Below are positions 30,881 through 39,378 of a DNA stretch of 64,000 nucleotides, one piece after another; within the stretch, counting starts at the first letter, position 1; every line of letters starts with the position of its first letter. Source of the stretch: Mycobacterium sp. 852013-50091_SCH5140682 (GTDB lineage Bacteria; Actinomycetota; Actinomycetes; Mycobacteriales; Mycobacteriaceae); contig NZ_LZTB01000075.1 of NCBI RefSeq assembly GCF_001665685.1, positions 1-64,000 on the forward strand, given 5' to 3'. The notes under the pieces are model-generated. The model made no database searches and was not told where the DNA came from. It was given only the letters and a program-made list of their open reading frames with translations. A program made the position numbers and the translations under genes.

Positions 30881-31897
30881 ATGACTAGCGGAAGCAAACG
30901 CGTCGTGTTCTCCGGCGCCCAACCCACCTCCGACTCTCTGCACCTCGGCAACGCGCTGGGCGCGGTCACCCACTGGGCTCAGCTGCAGGACGGCTACGAC
31001 GCGTTCTTCTGCGTCGTCGACCAGCACGCCATCACGGTCCCGCAGGACCCCGCGACGCTGCGCCGGCGCACGCTGGTCACCGCGGCGCAGTATCTGGCCC
31101 TCGGCATCGACCCGGCCCGCAGCACGGTGTTCGTGCAGAGTCACGTGGCCGAACACAGCCAGTTGGCCTGGGTGCTCGGCTGCTTCACGGGCTTCGGGCA
31201 GGCCTCGCGGATGACGCAGTTCAAGGACAAGTCGCAGAAGCAGGGCACGGACGCCGCGACCGTCGGCCTGTTCACGTACCCGGTGTTGATGGCTGCCGAC
31301 ATCCTGCTCTACGACACCGACCTGGTCCCGGTCGGTGAGGATCAGCGCCAGCACCTCGAACTGGCGCGCGACCTCGCGCAACGGCTCAACGGTCAGTTCC
31401 CTGGCGCCTTCGTGGTCCCCGAGGCGATGATCCCCAAGGCCACCGCCAAGATCTACGATCTGCAGGATCCGACCGCCAAGATGAGCAAGTCGGCGGCCAC
31501 CGACGCCGGCCTGATCAGCCTGCTCGACGATCCCAAGGCCACCGCCAAGAAGATCCGCTCGGCGGTCACCGACAGTGAGCGGGAGATCCGGTTCGATCCG
31601 GAGAACAAGCCGGGCATCTCGAACCTGTTGACCATCCAGTCCGCGATCACCGGAACCGCGATCGACACGCTGGTGCAGGATTACGCCGGCCGCGGATATG
31701 GCGATCTGAAGAAGGACACCGCCGAGGTGGTCGTCGAGTTCGTCGCACCGATCAAGACCAGGGTCGATGAGCTACTGGCCGACCCGGCCGAACTCGACTC
31801 TGTCCTGGCGGCAGGCGCTCAGCGGGCCCGGGAGGTTGCCGGCAAGACCCTCGCCCGGGTTTACGACGCGATAGGGTTTCTTCAGCAAACGTCGTAG
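30881..31897 (+). CDS. trpS: Tryptophanyl-tRNA synthetase
   Basis: Class Ic aminoacyl-tRNA synthetase charging tRNA-Trp. 338 residues, matching bacterial TrpRS (about 330-340). The HIGH-equivalent SDSLHLGNALG is at about residues 15-25 and the KMSKS loop AKMSKSA at about 199-205; GLFTYPVLMAADILLYDTDLVPVGEDQRQH is the tryptophan/AMP pocket. ATG 30881 is chosen because upstream in-frame codons overlap the MarR gene. The YihY-family gene follows after 21 bases, as in M. tuberculosis Rv3336c-Rv3335c. Confidence 0.96.
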   Translation: MTSGSKRVVFSGAQPTSDSLHLGNALGAVTHWAQLQDGYDAFFCVVDQHAITVPQDPATLRRRTLVTAAQYLALGIDPARSTVFVQSHVAEHSQLAWVLGCFTGFGQASRMTQFKDKSQKQGTDAATVGLFTYPVLMAADILLYDTDLVPVGEDQRQHLELARDLAQRLNGQFPGAFVVPEAMIPKATAKIYDLQDPTAKMSKSAATDAGLISLLDDPKATAKKIRSAVTDSEREIRFDPENKPGISNLLTIQSAITGTAIDTLVQDYAGRGYGDLKKDTAEVVVEFVAPIKTRVDELLADPAELDSVLAAGAQRAREVAGKTLARVYDAIGFLQQTS

Positions 31898-31918
31898 GCG
31901 CCCGGGGGAGGGTGGTGC

Positions 31919-32938
31919 GTGAACGATCAGGAGAAACCGGGATTCCTTGACCGGCTACGGACTCGCTTTCCGTGGTTCGACCGGGTGATGCGTGCGCAGG
32001 ATCGCTATAACGACTGCAACGGCAACTTCTACGCCGCCGGAATCACCTACTTCACCATCTTTTCGCTGTTCCCTCTGCTCATGGTCGGGTTCGCGCTCGG
32101 CGGTTTCGTGTTGGCCAGCAAGCCCGACCTGCTCGCCGACATCGAGAACCGGATCCGGTCGGTGGTCTCCGGTGACCTTGGTCATCAGTTGGTCACCCTG
32201 ATGGACTCCGCCATCGCGTCCCGTGGCACCGTCGGCGTGATCGGTCTGGCCACCGCAGCCTGGGCCGGGCTCGGCTGGATGGCCAACCTGCGTGAGGCGT
32301 TGAGCCAGATGTGGCTGCAGCACAAGACCGATGCCAGTTTCGTCGGCACCAAGCTGTCGGACCTGGTGGCCCTGGTGTCGGCGTTTCTGGCGATGGTGCT
32401 CACCATCGGGCTCACCGCACTGGGCGACCCGGAGTTGATGCGGAAAGTGTTGCGGTGGATAGGCTTACACGACTTCGCCGCGCTGGGTGGCGGACTGCGC
32501 GTGGCGTCCATCCTGGTTTCGGTGCTGATCTCGTGGGTGTTGTTCAGCTTGATCATCGCCCGGTTGCCGCGCGAGTCCGTGCACTTGCGCAGTGCTCTAC
32601 GGGCCGGGTTGCTGGCCGCCGTCGGGTTCGAGCTGTTCAAGCAAGTGGCGTCGATCTATCTGCAGTCGGTCACCCGAGGCCCGGCGGGGGCGACCTTCGG
32701 TCCCGTGGTGGGCCTCATGGTGTTCGCCTATGTCACCGCACGGTTGATCCTGTTCGCCACGGCGTGGGCGGCGACGTCGGCGGAGAGCCTGGCCGAACAG
32801 ACCGTGCCACCGCCCGACCCGGCGCAGATCACGACGCGCGTGCAAATCAACGAGGGGCCCGGCGCCTCCGGGCTGATCGCCGCTGCGGTAGCCGGTGCGA
32901 TTGGCGCGCTGGGCATTTCACGGCTGCTGCGGCGCTAG
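31919..32938 (+). CDS. YihY/BrkB-family inner-membrane protein (Rv3335c-like)
   Basis: A 339-residue YihY/virulence-factor-BrkB family membrane protein with about six helices. Family features are the N-terminal NFYAAGITYFTIFSLFPLLMV segment (about residues 38-58), the AWAGLGWMANLREALSQMW loop near 120 and the C-terminal GPVVGLMVFAYVTARLILFATAW helix. GTG start with GGGGGAGG-like sequence before it. Conserved downstream of trpS. Molecular function is not established; the old RNase BN name is not supported. Confidence 0.9.
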   Translation: MNDQEKPGFLDRLRTRFPWFDRVMRAQDRYNDCNGNFYAAGITYFTIFSLFPLLMVGFALGGFVLASKPDLLADIENRIRSVVSGDLGHQLVTLMDSAIASRGTVGVIGLATAAWAGLGWMANLREALSQMWLQHKTDASFVGTKLSDLVALVSAFLAMVLTIGLTALGDPELMRKVLRWIGLHDFAALGGGLRVASILVSVLISWVLFSLIIARLPRESVHLRSALRAGLLAAVGFELFKQVASIYLQSVTRGPAGATFGPVVGLMVFAYVTARLILFATAWAATSAESLAEQTVPPPDPAQITTRVQINEGPGASGLIAAAVAGAIGALGISRLLRR

Positions 32939-32944
32939 CCGCCC

Positions 32945-33445
32945 TCAGAGGACCTTCGACCCGTACATCTCGCCCAGCGGATCGGCGATGAGCTCGATGC
33001 GCGCGCCGTCGGGGTCGCGGAAGTACAGCGACACCTCGCTGTGTTCGGCGAGGTCCACACCGGCGGCGGTGAGCTTGTCGCGCAGATGCTGCCAGCGCTG
33101 CGGTTCGACGCTTATCGCGATGTGGTGCAGGCCGCCGAGAACCTCCTGGTACGGGCCGACGTCGAGACCGGGAAAATCGAAGAACGCCAGCAGGTTTCCG
33201 TTGCCGATGTCGAAGAAGAAATGCGTCGAGCCCGGATAGTCCCGGTTCTCGATGATCTCGGTCAGCGGAAACTCCAGCAGCTCCTGGTAGAACCGGACGG
33301 TGCGCTCCACGTCGCCACTGACCAGTGCGGTGTGATGCAGTCCGCGCGCCGATGACGCCGGGCGGGCGTCGGCCGGCTTGAGGTACTCCTCGGCGATCCG
33401 GTCGCGGCGTTCCTTGAATTGTTGTACACGGTCGTCGGAACTCAT
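32945..33445 (-). CDS. VOC (glyoxalase/dioxygenase-fold) family protein
   Basis: A 166-residue vicinal-oxygen-chelate protein with two beta-alpha-beta-beta-beta repeats. Metal-ligand candidates are His in LHHTALVSGD (about residue 37), His in GSTHFFFDIG, His in LHHIAISVE and Glu in GARIELIADP. The N-terminal 30 residues are a basic helix (VQQFKERRDRIAEEYLKP). Substrate unknown. It lies 54 bases downstream of the SMR gene on the same strand and so may be transcribed from the guanidine-riboswitch promoter. Convergent with the YihY gene (six-base gap). Confidence 0.85.
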   Translation of the reverse strand: MSSDDRVQQFKERRDRIAEEYLKPADARPASSARGLHHTALVSGDVERTVRFYQELLEFPLTEIIENRDYPGSTHFFFDIGNGNLLAFFDFPGLDVGPYQEVLGGLHHIAISVEPQRWQHLRDKLTAAGVDLAEHSEVSLYFRDPDGARIELIADPLGEMYGSKVL

Positions 33446-33499
33446 ATCCGAATCCTCCCGCCGCCCGCCGTCGGCCGGTGCGCTTTCGTCGAACCCGAT

Positions 33500-33817
33500 C
33501 TAGTGGGTGACGACCTTGAGCCCGACGATGCAGCCGACCACGCCGAGCATCAGCAGCACCTTGATCACCGACGCGGATTCCGCCCCCGTCACCATGGCAA
33601 AAGCGATGGTCAGCACGGCCCCGATGCCGACCCACACCGCATAGCTGGTGCCCGGCGGCAGGCTACGCATCGCGATGGCCAGACCACCCATCGACAGCGC
33701 CAACGCGACGACGAAGATCGCGGACGGGACCAGACGGGTGAAACCCGCGGACTTGCTCAAGGCGGTGGCCCACACCGCCTCCAGCACACCGGAAACAACC
33801 AGAATCCACCAAGCCAT
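33500..33817 (-). CDS. gdx: SMR-family guanidinium exporter (Gdx/SugE type)
   Basis: A 105-residue, four-helix small-multidrug-resistance protein. Family residues are in place: the essential glutamate in SGVLEAVWATALSKSAGFTR (Glu13), the GTSYAVWVGIGAV segment near 58-70, and no long loops. The GVLEAVWA pattern and GFTR loop resemble Gdx (formerly SugE) rather than EmrE. A guanidine-III riboswitch directly upstream strongly supports guanidinium as substrate. Gdx works as an antiparallel dimer exchanging guanidinium for protons. The family assignment is seen; the substrate is inferred from the RNA. Confidence 0.9.
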   Translation of the reverse strand: MAWWILVVSGVLEAVWATALSKSAGFTRLVPSAIFVVALALSMGGLAIAMRSLPPGTSYAVWVGIGAVLTIAFAMVTGAESASVIKVLLMLGVVGCIVGLKVVTH

Positions 33818-33830
33818 GACCGACCTCCAA

Positions 33831-33874
33831 GGCCCGTCTTGTCGCTGTCCGGGTACGGTGCCACCCTCGTCCGG
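33831..33874 (-). ncRNA. Guanidine-III (ykkC-III) riboswitch
   Basis: A 44-base minus-strand element, 13 bases before the SMR start, matches the compact guanidine-III aptamer. CCGGACGAGG opens it, CCGTACCCGG follows (its CCGG pairs with the first CCGG), then a GACAAGACGG segment that closes the pseudoknot with the upstream GGCACCGT. These blocks agree with the Thermobifida fusca ykkC-III RNA, differing by a few inserted bases. The aptamer reaches almost to the ribosome-binding site GGAGG (33824-33828), suggesting translational control by guanidine. Confidence 0.93.
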
Positions 33875-33901
33875 TGCCAGATCCTGGCAGGCCCGAGTGT
33901 A
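33875..33901 (-). promoter_or_regulatory. Putative promoter and inverted repeat before the guanidine riboswitch
   Basis: On the minus strand TACACT (33896-33901) is a good -10 hexamer; transcription would begin near 33889, just upstream of the aptamer. TGCCAG-ATC-CTGGCA (33875-33889) is a perfect six-base inverted repeat abutting the aptamer, either a 5' RNA hairpin or an operator overlapping the start site. Confidence 0.5.
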
Positions 33902-33913
33902 GCATCGGCCGGT

Positions 33914-34759
33914 GTGAGCAGGGTTACCGGCTGGGCGCGTGAGATGGGCCTGGATGTGCCAATTGTCAACGCGCCCATGGGCGGTGCGGCCGGCGGCCGG
34001 TTGGCGGCGGCCGTGTCGCGGGCCGGCGGACTCGGGATGATCGGCATGGGCAGCGCCGCGACGGCCGAGTTGTTGAAGCGCGAACTCGCCGCGCTGGGCT
34101 CCCTCGACCGACCGTTCGGCATCGGCCTCGTGCACTGGGTGATGAGCAATCAGCCGGAGCTGCTCGACGAGGCGCTGGCCGCTCGGCCCGCGTTGCTCAG
34201 CGTGAGCTTCGGTGAGGACTGGGAATGGGTGCGGCGGGCCCACGACGCCGGGGTGCGCGTGACGACGCAGGTTGCCACGGTCGACGCGGCGCGGCGCGCC
34301 GTCGACGCCGGGGTGGATGTGCTGGTGGCCCGCGGCGCCGAGGGTGGCGGGCACGGTAAGCCGCTCGTCGGAACCCTGCCTCTGCTCACCGAGGTGCTCG
34401 ACACCGTCGAGGTACCGGTCCTCGCTGCCGGTGGTATCGCCTCGGCGCGCGGCGTGGCCGCGGTGCTGGCGGCAGGGGCCGCCGCGGCGTGGGTGGGCAC
34501 CGCGTTCTCCACCTGTGTCGAGGCCATCACGCCGGAATCAGCGCGGGATGCGTTGCTCGCCGCCGATGCCGGGTCGACGACGCTGACCTCAGAATTCGAC
34601 ATCGCCTCCGGATACGGTTGGCCCGCAAGCATTCCCGAACGCGTACTGGTCGATGCCACAGGCCACGCCACACCGGTGAACGCCGGTGAGGGGGTCGGCA
34701 TGGTGACCCGGTCCCTGACCGCCGCGGAGACGATTACCGCCCTGATGAGTCGAGGCTGA
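33914..34759 (+). CDS. Nitronate monooxygenase / 2-nitropropane dioxygenase-like FMN protein
   Basis: A 281-residue TIM-barrel FMN protein of the nitronate monooxygenase family. Typical segments are PIVNAPMGGAAGGRLAAAVSRAGGLGMIG (about residues 15-43), the ARGAEGGGHG loop near 138-147 holding the catalytic-site histidine, and VLAAGGIASARGVAAVLAAGAAAAWVGTAF near 166-196 for FMN phosphate. Shorter than class I enzymes, so a class II-type or other member. GTG start. Divergent from the SMR gene; its 3' end overlaps nagA by 26 bases. Substrate unknown. Confidence 0.86.
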   Translation: MSRVTGWAREMGLDVPIVNAPMGGAAGGRLAAAVSRAGGLGMIGMGSAATAELLKRELAALGSLDRPFGIGLVHWVMSNQPELLDEALAARPALLSVSFGEDWEWVRRAHDAGVRVTTQVATVDAARRAVDAGVDVLVARGAEGGGHGKPLVGTLPLLTEVLDTVEVPVLAAGGIASARGVAAVLAAGAAAAWVGTAFSTCVEAITPESARDALLAADAGSTTLTSEFDIASGYGWPASIPERVLVDATGHATPVNAGEGVGMVTRSLTAAETITALMSRG

Positions 34760-35897
34760 TCGGCTCGTCCAGCCACTGACCGCTCGCCATCACGGCGTGC
34801 ACGGCAAGGTCCGCGTCGAGCACCACGAGATCGGCGCGCAGGCCCGGTGAAATGCTGCCGACGTCGGTGAGCCCCAGGGTTCGGGCCGGTGTGGTCGCCG
34901 TCATCTGTACCGCGGCAGCCAGCGCATCGTCGGACGTCGAACGGTCAACGGCAGCCCGGAATATCCGGTCCATCGTCGCCGTGCTGCCTGCGATGGTCGA
35001 CATGCCCCGCACGCGCGCGACGTGGTCGGCGACGTCGACGTCGAGCGTCCCGAGCCGGAACGACCCGTCGGCCAGCCCAGCCGCGGCCATGGCGTCGGTG
35101 ATCAGCGCGACCCGTTCTGCGCCGGCGAACTCGATGACGTGGCGCAGCAGGGCGCGGTGCACGTGCACACCATCGGCGATCAGCTCCACGGTGACCCGCG
35201 GATCCTCCAGCAGGGCCATGGCGGGCCCGGGGTCGCGGTGGTGCAGCGGCCGCATGGCGTTGAAGAGATGCGTGCCGACCGTGGCGCCCAGTTCTACCGC
35301 CCGGTGGGCCTGCTGATAGCTGGCATCGGTATGGCCAACCGCGACAACGACTCCGGCGTCTACCAGCAGCCGGATCGCGTCGTCGCCGCCGGGCAGTTCG
35401 GGTGCGATGGTCACCATGCGGATGGCACCGTCGGCGGCGGCCAGCACGGCCTTGATCTCCGTCGGATCGGGCTCGCGCAGCTGCGCGGCATCCTGGGCGC
35501 CACAGCGTGCCGAGCTGAGCCACGGGCCTTCCAGATGGATGCCGGCCACCACACCGGCAGCGGTGGCTTCGGTGAGCGCCGCGACCTCGCGCAGCAGGTC
35601 GGCCGGCGACGCGGTGACCAGACTGGCGAGCGTGGTTGTGGTGCCGTGGCTGCGGTGAAACGTTGACGCACGGACGATTTCGTCGGCCACGCCGTCGGTG
35701 TAGGACGCACCGCCACCGCCGTGCACATGCATGTCGACGAATCCGGGCACCACGACCGCGTCCGGGTGTTCGACATCGGCGGGTCGTGGGGGAGCACCGG
35801 CGCCGCAGCCGATGATGCGGTCCGCGTCCATCTCGATCCAGCCGGGCCGGTGCACTGCGTCGGCGGCCACCACGGTGCCCGCCGCGACCAGTGTCAC
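34734..35897 (-). CDS. nagA: N-acetylglucosamine-6-phosphate deacetylase
   Basis: Removes the acetyl group from GlcNAc-6-phosphate. 387 residues of the amidohydrolase superfamily. Metal/active-site elements: PGFVDMHVHGGGG (about residues 51-63), the GIHLEGPWLS glutamate near 120, VGHTDASYQQ and GTHLFNAMRPLHHRDPG histidines near 186 and 208, and the catalytic Asp in LITDAMAAAG near 263. Last gene of a four-gene minus-strand operon; its ATG overlaps the stop of the SIS gene. 3' end overlaps the nitronate monooxygenase gene by 26 bases. Confidence 0.93.
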   Translation of the reverse strand: MTLVAAGTVVAADAVHRPGWIEMDADRIIGCGAGAPPRPADVEHPDAVVVPGFVDMHVHGGGGASYTDGVADEIVRASTFHRSHGTTTTLASLVTASPADLLREVAALTEATAAGVVAGIHLEGPWLSSARCGAQDAAQLREPDPTEIKAVLAAADGAIRMVTIAPELPGGDDAIRLLVDAGVVVAVGHTDASYQQAHRAVELGATVGTHLFNAMRPLHHRDPGPAMALLEDPRVTVELIADGVHVHRALLRHVIEFAGAERVALITDAMAAAGLADGSFRLGTLDVDVADHVARVRGMSTIAGSTATMDRIFRAAVDRSTSDDALAAAVQMTATTPARTLGLTDVGSISPGLRADLVVLDADLAVHAVMASGQWLDEPISLDSSGR

Positions 35898-36949
35898 AGG
35901 GTCTCCGTAACCTTGCGCAGCCCCCGCGGCTGGTCCGGGTCACCGCCGCGGGCCAGTGCCAGATGCAGCGCAAGTTGTTGCAGCGGAAGGATTTCCAGCA
36001 GCGGGGACAGCTCGTCGGGCACCCCCGCGGGCAAGGCGATGCCGCCGGCCAGCCCGGCCAGTGCCGCCGGTGCGCCCACGCCGAACACGTCGGCGTGCCG
36101 CTCGGCCAGCCGCTCCAGCACCGGCAGCATGGCCTGCCCGCCTGCCCCGTCGGGCACGATGGCCAGCACCGGCACCTGCGGGTCGACGGTGGCCAGCGGT
36201 CCGTGGAGCAGGTCGGCACCCGAGAATGCCTGTGCCGAAAGGTACGACGTCTCCATCAGTTTGAGAGCTGCTTCCCGGGCGGTGGGGTAGGAGTAACCGC
36301 GCGCGGTGGTGATGAGTCGCTGGGCGAAGCGGTAGCGCTGCGCGACCTCGCGGACCTGCTCGCCCGCGGCCAGCACAGCCTCACCGAGTTCGGGCAGAGC
36401 CTCGGTGCTGCCCCCGTCGGCGCCGCTGAGCAGCAAGCGCAGGGCCAGCAGTTCGGCGGTGTAGGACTTGGTCGCCGCCACCGAGCGTTCCGCACCGGCG
36501 AGCACGTCGATGTGGATCTCGGCGGCCGCGGCCAAGTCGGATTCGGCGTTGTTGGTCACGGCGACCGTCAAGGCCCCCTGGGCCCGGGCCACCTCCACCG
36601 AGCGCACCAGATCGGGCGAACCGCCGGACTGGCTGACGGCGATGTAGAGCACGTCGCGCAGATCGGGGCGCGCGCCGTAGACCGTGACGGTCGACGGCGA
36701 CACCAGGCCCGCGGGCAGGCCGTGTTTGATCTCGATCAGGTACTTGGCGTACAGGGCGGCGTGGTCACTGGTGCCGCGGGCCACCAACTGGGCGAAACGT
36801 GGTGCGGCCGTGGTGATCCGGTCGGCAGCGGCCCGGATCGCGTCGAGCCCTTCGGTGAGCAGACGGCGCCAAACCTGCGGTTGTTCGGCGATCTCGGCGG
36901 CCATCAGGTGGCCGGGGGCGCTCACGGGGCCGGCTTCAAGGTTGCTCAC
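35894..36949 (-). CDS. SIS-domain glucosamine-6-phosphate deaminase (NagB-II type)
   Basis: A 351-residue double-SIS protein related to the isomerase half of GlmS. MAAEIAEQPQVWRRLL is the usual lead; the first SIS domain has LVARGTSDHAALYAKYLIE (about residues 53-71) and AVSQSGGSPDLVRSV (about 105-119), and the second contains RGYSYPTAREAALKLMETSY near 220. No glutaminase domain is present. Between a GlcNAc kinase and nagA it most likely converts glucosamine-6-P to fructose-6-P and ammonia (NagB-II), replacing classical NagB, which is absent here. Four-base overlaps with both neighbours. Confidence 0.88.
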   Translation of the reverse strand: MSNLEAGPVSAPGHLMAAEIAEQPQVWRRLLTEGLDAIRAAADRITTAAPRFAQLVARGTSDHAALYAKYLIEIKHGLPAGLVSPSTVTVYGARPDLRDVLYIAVSQSGGSPDLVRSVEVARAQGALTVAVTNNAESDLAAAAEIHIDVLAGAERSVAATKSYTAELLALRLLLSGADGGSTEALPELGEAVLAAGEQVREVAQRYRFAQRLITTARGYSYPTAREAALKLMETSYLSAQAFSGADLLHGPLATVDPQVPVLAIVPDGAGGQAMLPVLERLAERHADVFGVGAPAALAGLAGGIALPAGVPDELSPLLEILPLQQLALHLALARGGDPDQPRGLRKVTETL

Positions 36950-37857
36950 TTTTTCTCCTTCTCGGGATCACATGTCAGTAGTAGTCGTTGGGCCAGTTCC
37001 ACCGCACCCCGTACGGGGTCGACGGACAAAACCCGCACGTCGGTGAACTGCTGTTCGGTCAATCGGGTGCGCACGGCCTTCTGCAGTGCGGGCTGATGCA
37101 CGGCCAGGCCGCCGGCCAGCACCACCGGGCCGGGCGATCCGAGCCGCGTGCCGACCGACACCGCGAGCTCGGCCAACGCCGCGGCGGCGGCGTCGATGAT
37201 GTCGCGGCTCGCCGGGTCGCCGTCACGGGCCAGCTCGAACACCACTCGGGCTCGTCCGGCCCAATACCGCCGGTCCGGCTGGGCGTAGAAGTGGTCGAGT
37301 AGTTGTTCGGGCAGTTGCAGGCCGCAGTCGGCGGCCAGCTGCTGGCCGAGCCGGTCTGCGGGCTCACCCCGGTCGGCGCGGATCAGGCTGCGCCGCAGCG
37401 CTTCCCGGGCCACCCAGTAGCCGCTGCCTTCGTCGCCGAGCAGGTAGCCCCAGCCGCCGGCCCGGCTCTGCTGATCGCCGTGGCGCCCCCAGGCCACCGA
37501 GCCCGTGCCGGAGATGACGGCGATGCCGTCCATGACGCCGGCGGCGGCCAGGATCAGCTGGCTGTCGTGCACCACCCGGATGCGGGCGCAGGGCAGGCGA
37601 CGAGCCAGCAGATCACGCAGCCGGGCCTCACCGTCGGGGGTTTCGACGCCCGCCGCACCCGCACAGACTGCCTTGACGCCGTTGGTGCCCAACTGGTCGA
37701 GGATGACGTCGAGCTGCCGGCCGGCTTCTTCGAGCCCCACCGACGAGATGTTTGCGCTGCCGGCCAGGGCCTCGGCGACCACCGTGCCATTCTCCACCCG
37801 CAGGGCCTGGGTCTTCGATCCGCCGATGTCCAGACCGAGCACCGCTGCCGAGCTCAT
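36946..37857 (-). CDS. nagK: N-acetylglucosamine kinase (BadF/BcrA ATPase fold)
   Basis: A 303-residue sugar kinase of the BadF/BadG/BcrA/BcrD ATPase family. The phosphate-1 motif is VLGLDIGGSKTQALRVENG (about residues 6-24), phosphate-2 is AVISGTGSVAWGRHGDQ (about 111-127), followed by GWGYLLGDEGSGYWVAREALR, a signature of eukaryote-like GlcNAc kinases, and the adenosine loop VVLAGGLAVHQPAL near 255. Starts within the last bases of the transporter gene. Together with NagA, the SIS deaminase and the MFS gene it forms a PTS-independent GlcNAc route. Confidence 0.88.
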   Translation of the reverse strand: MSSAAVLGLDIGGSKTQALRVENGTVVAEALAGSANISSVGLEEAGRQLDVILDQLGTNGVKAVCAGAAGVETPDGEARLRDLLARRLPCARIRVVHDSQLILAAAGVMDGIAVISGTGSVAWGRHGDQQSRAGGWGYLLGDEGSGYWVAREALRRSLIRADRGEPADRLGQQLAADCGLQLPEQLLDHFYAQPDRRYWAGRARVVFELARDGDPASRDIIDAAAAALAELAVSVGTRLGSPGPVVLAGGLAVHQPALQKAVRTRLTEQQFTDVRVLSVDPVRGAVELAQRLLLTCDPEKEKK

Positions 37858-39266
37858 CGCCCGGTCGTCTCGGCCTCGGCGCCGCTGGCGGTCGCGGCAG
37901 GCCACTGGCCGCCGTTCTCCCAGAAATGCCGGATGTCCTCCAGTTGGCGGCCTTTGGTCTCCGGCGCGAATTTGTAGACGAAGGCGAAGGCCAGCAGGGC
38001 CAGGACGCCGAACACCATGAACGTGCCCGACCCGCCGAGCGTCTGCAGCATGGTCAGGAAGAAGCCCGCGACGATCGCGTTGGCCACGAGGTCAGAGGTG
38101 AGCATCGCGCTGGAGCCCATCGAGCGCAGCCGCGACGGGAAGCTCTCGCCCGCGTACACCCAGACCAGGGCGCCGAAGCCGAAGGTGAAGCCGACGGTGA
38201 ACAGCAGCACCCCGACGAAGCCGAGCGCCGTCAGCGCCCCGCCGAAGTTCTCGCCTGCCATGAAGACTCCGATCAGCAGCACGTTGGCCAGCACCATCAT
38301 GGCGATGCCACCGAGCAGGATCGGCCGGCGGCCCAGCCGGTCGACGAGCACCAGCGATACGAACACCGCGATCAGGGCGGCGACCTGGACCAGGGCGGGC
38401 AGGATCAGCAGCGCGAAGTTCCCGTGAAAACCCATGGCTTCGAACAGTTTCGGGCTGTAGTACACGATCGCGTTGATGCCGGTGATCTGGATGAAGAACC
38501 CGAGTACGACGACGAACACGGTGGCCCGCAGATACGGCGGACGCAGCATCTCGCGGAATGCCCCACCGCGTTCTTCGCGCAGTGCCTTGCTGATCTCGGC
38601 CAACTCGGCGTCGACGTCCGCTTCGGGTTCGACCATCTGCAGCGTGCGGCGCGCTTCTTCGGTGCGGCCTTTGAGCATGTACCAGCGTGCGGTGTCGGGC
38701 ATGCGCATCAGGATGAGCGCGACCACGACGGCGGGCACGGCGGCCAGGCCGAGCATCCAGCGCCAACCGCCGGATCCGGCCAGTGCATAGGCGGCCAGAT
38801 AGCCGATGATGATGCCGACCACGGTGGCCACCTGATAGGCGACCAGCAGTGACCCGCGGATGTCGGCGGGGGCAGACTCGGCGACGAACACCGGCACCAC
38901 CACCACCGAGACGCCGATGGTGACGCCTAGCAGCAGCCGGGCGACCATGAGCATCGGCACCGATACCGACAACGCGCACATCAGCGCGAACACCGCGTAG
39001 GTGACTGCGACCAGCACCACGGACTTCTTGCGGCCGATCCGGTTGGCCAGCCACCCGCCGATGATCGCGCCGGCGATCTCACCGATCACCACCATGGTGG
39101 TGATCCATTGCACGCCCGCGGTGTCGAGGTCGAACTCCTTGGGGATGAACAGCATGGCGCCGGCGATGTTGGACAGGTCGTACCCGTATATGACACCGAC
39201 GCTGGCGGCGGCGATGCCGACCAGCACCGCGAGCCGCGGGGTTTTTCGAGTTTCGGTAGAGCCCAC
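37854..39266 (-). CDS. MFS sugar porter (SugI-like; probable GlcNAc transporter)
   Basis: A 470-residue major-facilitator sugar-porter-family permease with twelve helices. Family signatures: GYDLSNIAGAMLFI in TM1, the GGWLANRIGRKKSV loop 2-3 motif, VPVFVAESAPADIRGSL near 130, the GINAIVYYSPKLFEAMG motif in TM7, VDRLGRRP loop 8-9, and the C-terminal FAPETKGRQLED. GTG start with GAGAGGA before it. First gene of the GlcNAc operon, so N-acetylglucosamine or a related amino sugar is the likely substrate; this is context only. Position corresponds to sugI (Rv3331). Confidence 0.88.
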   Translation of the reverse strand: MGSTETRKTPRLAVLVGIAAASVGVIYGYDLSNIAGAMLFIPKEFDLDTAGVQWITTMVVIGEIAGAIIGGWLANRIGRKKSVVLVAVTYAVFALMCALSVSVPMLMVARLLLGVTIGVSVVVVPVFVAESAPADIRGSLLVAYQVATVVGIIIGYLAAYALAGSGGWRWMLGLAAVPAVVVALILMRMPDTARWYMLKGRTEEARRTLQMVEPEADVDAELAEISKALREERGGAFREMLRPPYLRATVFVVVLGFFIQITGINAIVYYSPKLFEAMGFHGNFALLILPALVQVAALIAVFVSLVLVDRLGRRPILLGGIAMMVLANVLLIGVFMAGENFGGALTALGFVGVLLFTVGFTFGFGALVWVYAGESFPSRLRSMGSSAMLTSDLVANAIVAGFFLTMLQTLGGSGTFMVFGVLALLAFAFVYKFAPETKGRQLEDIRHFWENGGQWPAATASGAEAETTGR

Positions 39267-39301
39267 GTGCGGTTCCTCTCGGGTGAATGTGACGGGGTCA
39301 A

Positions 39302-39347
39302 ATTGGTATACGCCAATATGATGGAGGTAACATTGGCATACACCAAT
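39302..39347. promoter_or_regulatory. Two GntR/HutC operators in the nag divergent region
   Basis: Two near-palindromic 16-bp sites, ATTGGTATACGCCAAT (39302-39317) and ATTGGCATACACCAAT (39332-39347), lie 30 bases apart between the transporter and the GntR gene. Both fit ATTGG-y-rTAyr-CCAAT and resemble NagR/DasR boxes. They are placed to control both divergent units. Confidence 0.88.
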
Positions 39348-39378
39348 TTCGTCCGTCAAGAGGTAAGGGAAAACTGAT

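Noticed and set aside
33500..33817. Generic EmrE/Mmr multidrug exporter
   Set aside because: A guanidine-III riboswitch and the Gdx-like GVLEAVWA/GFTR pattern make a guanidinium exporter more likely than a broad drug exporter.
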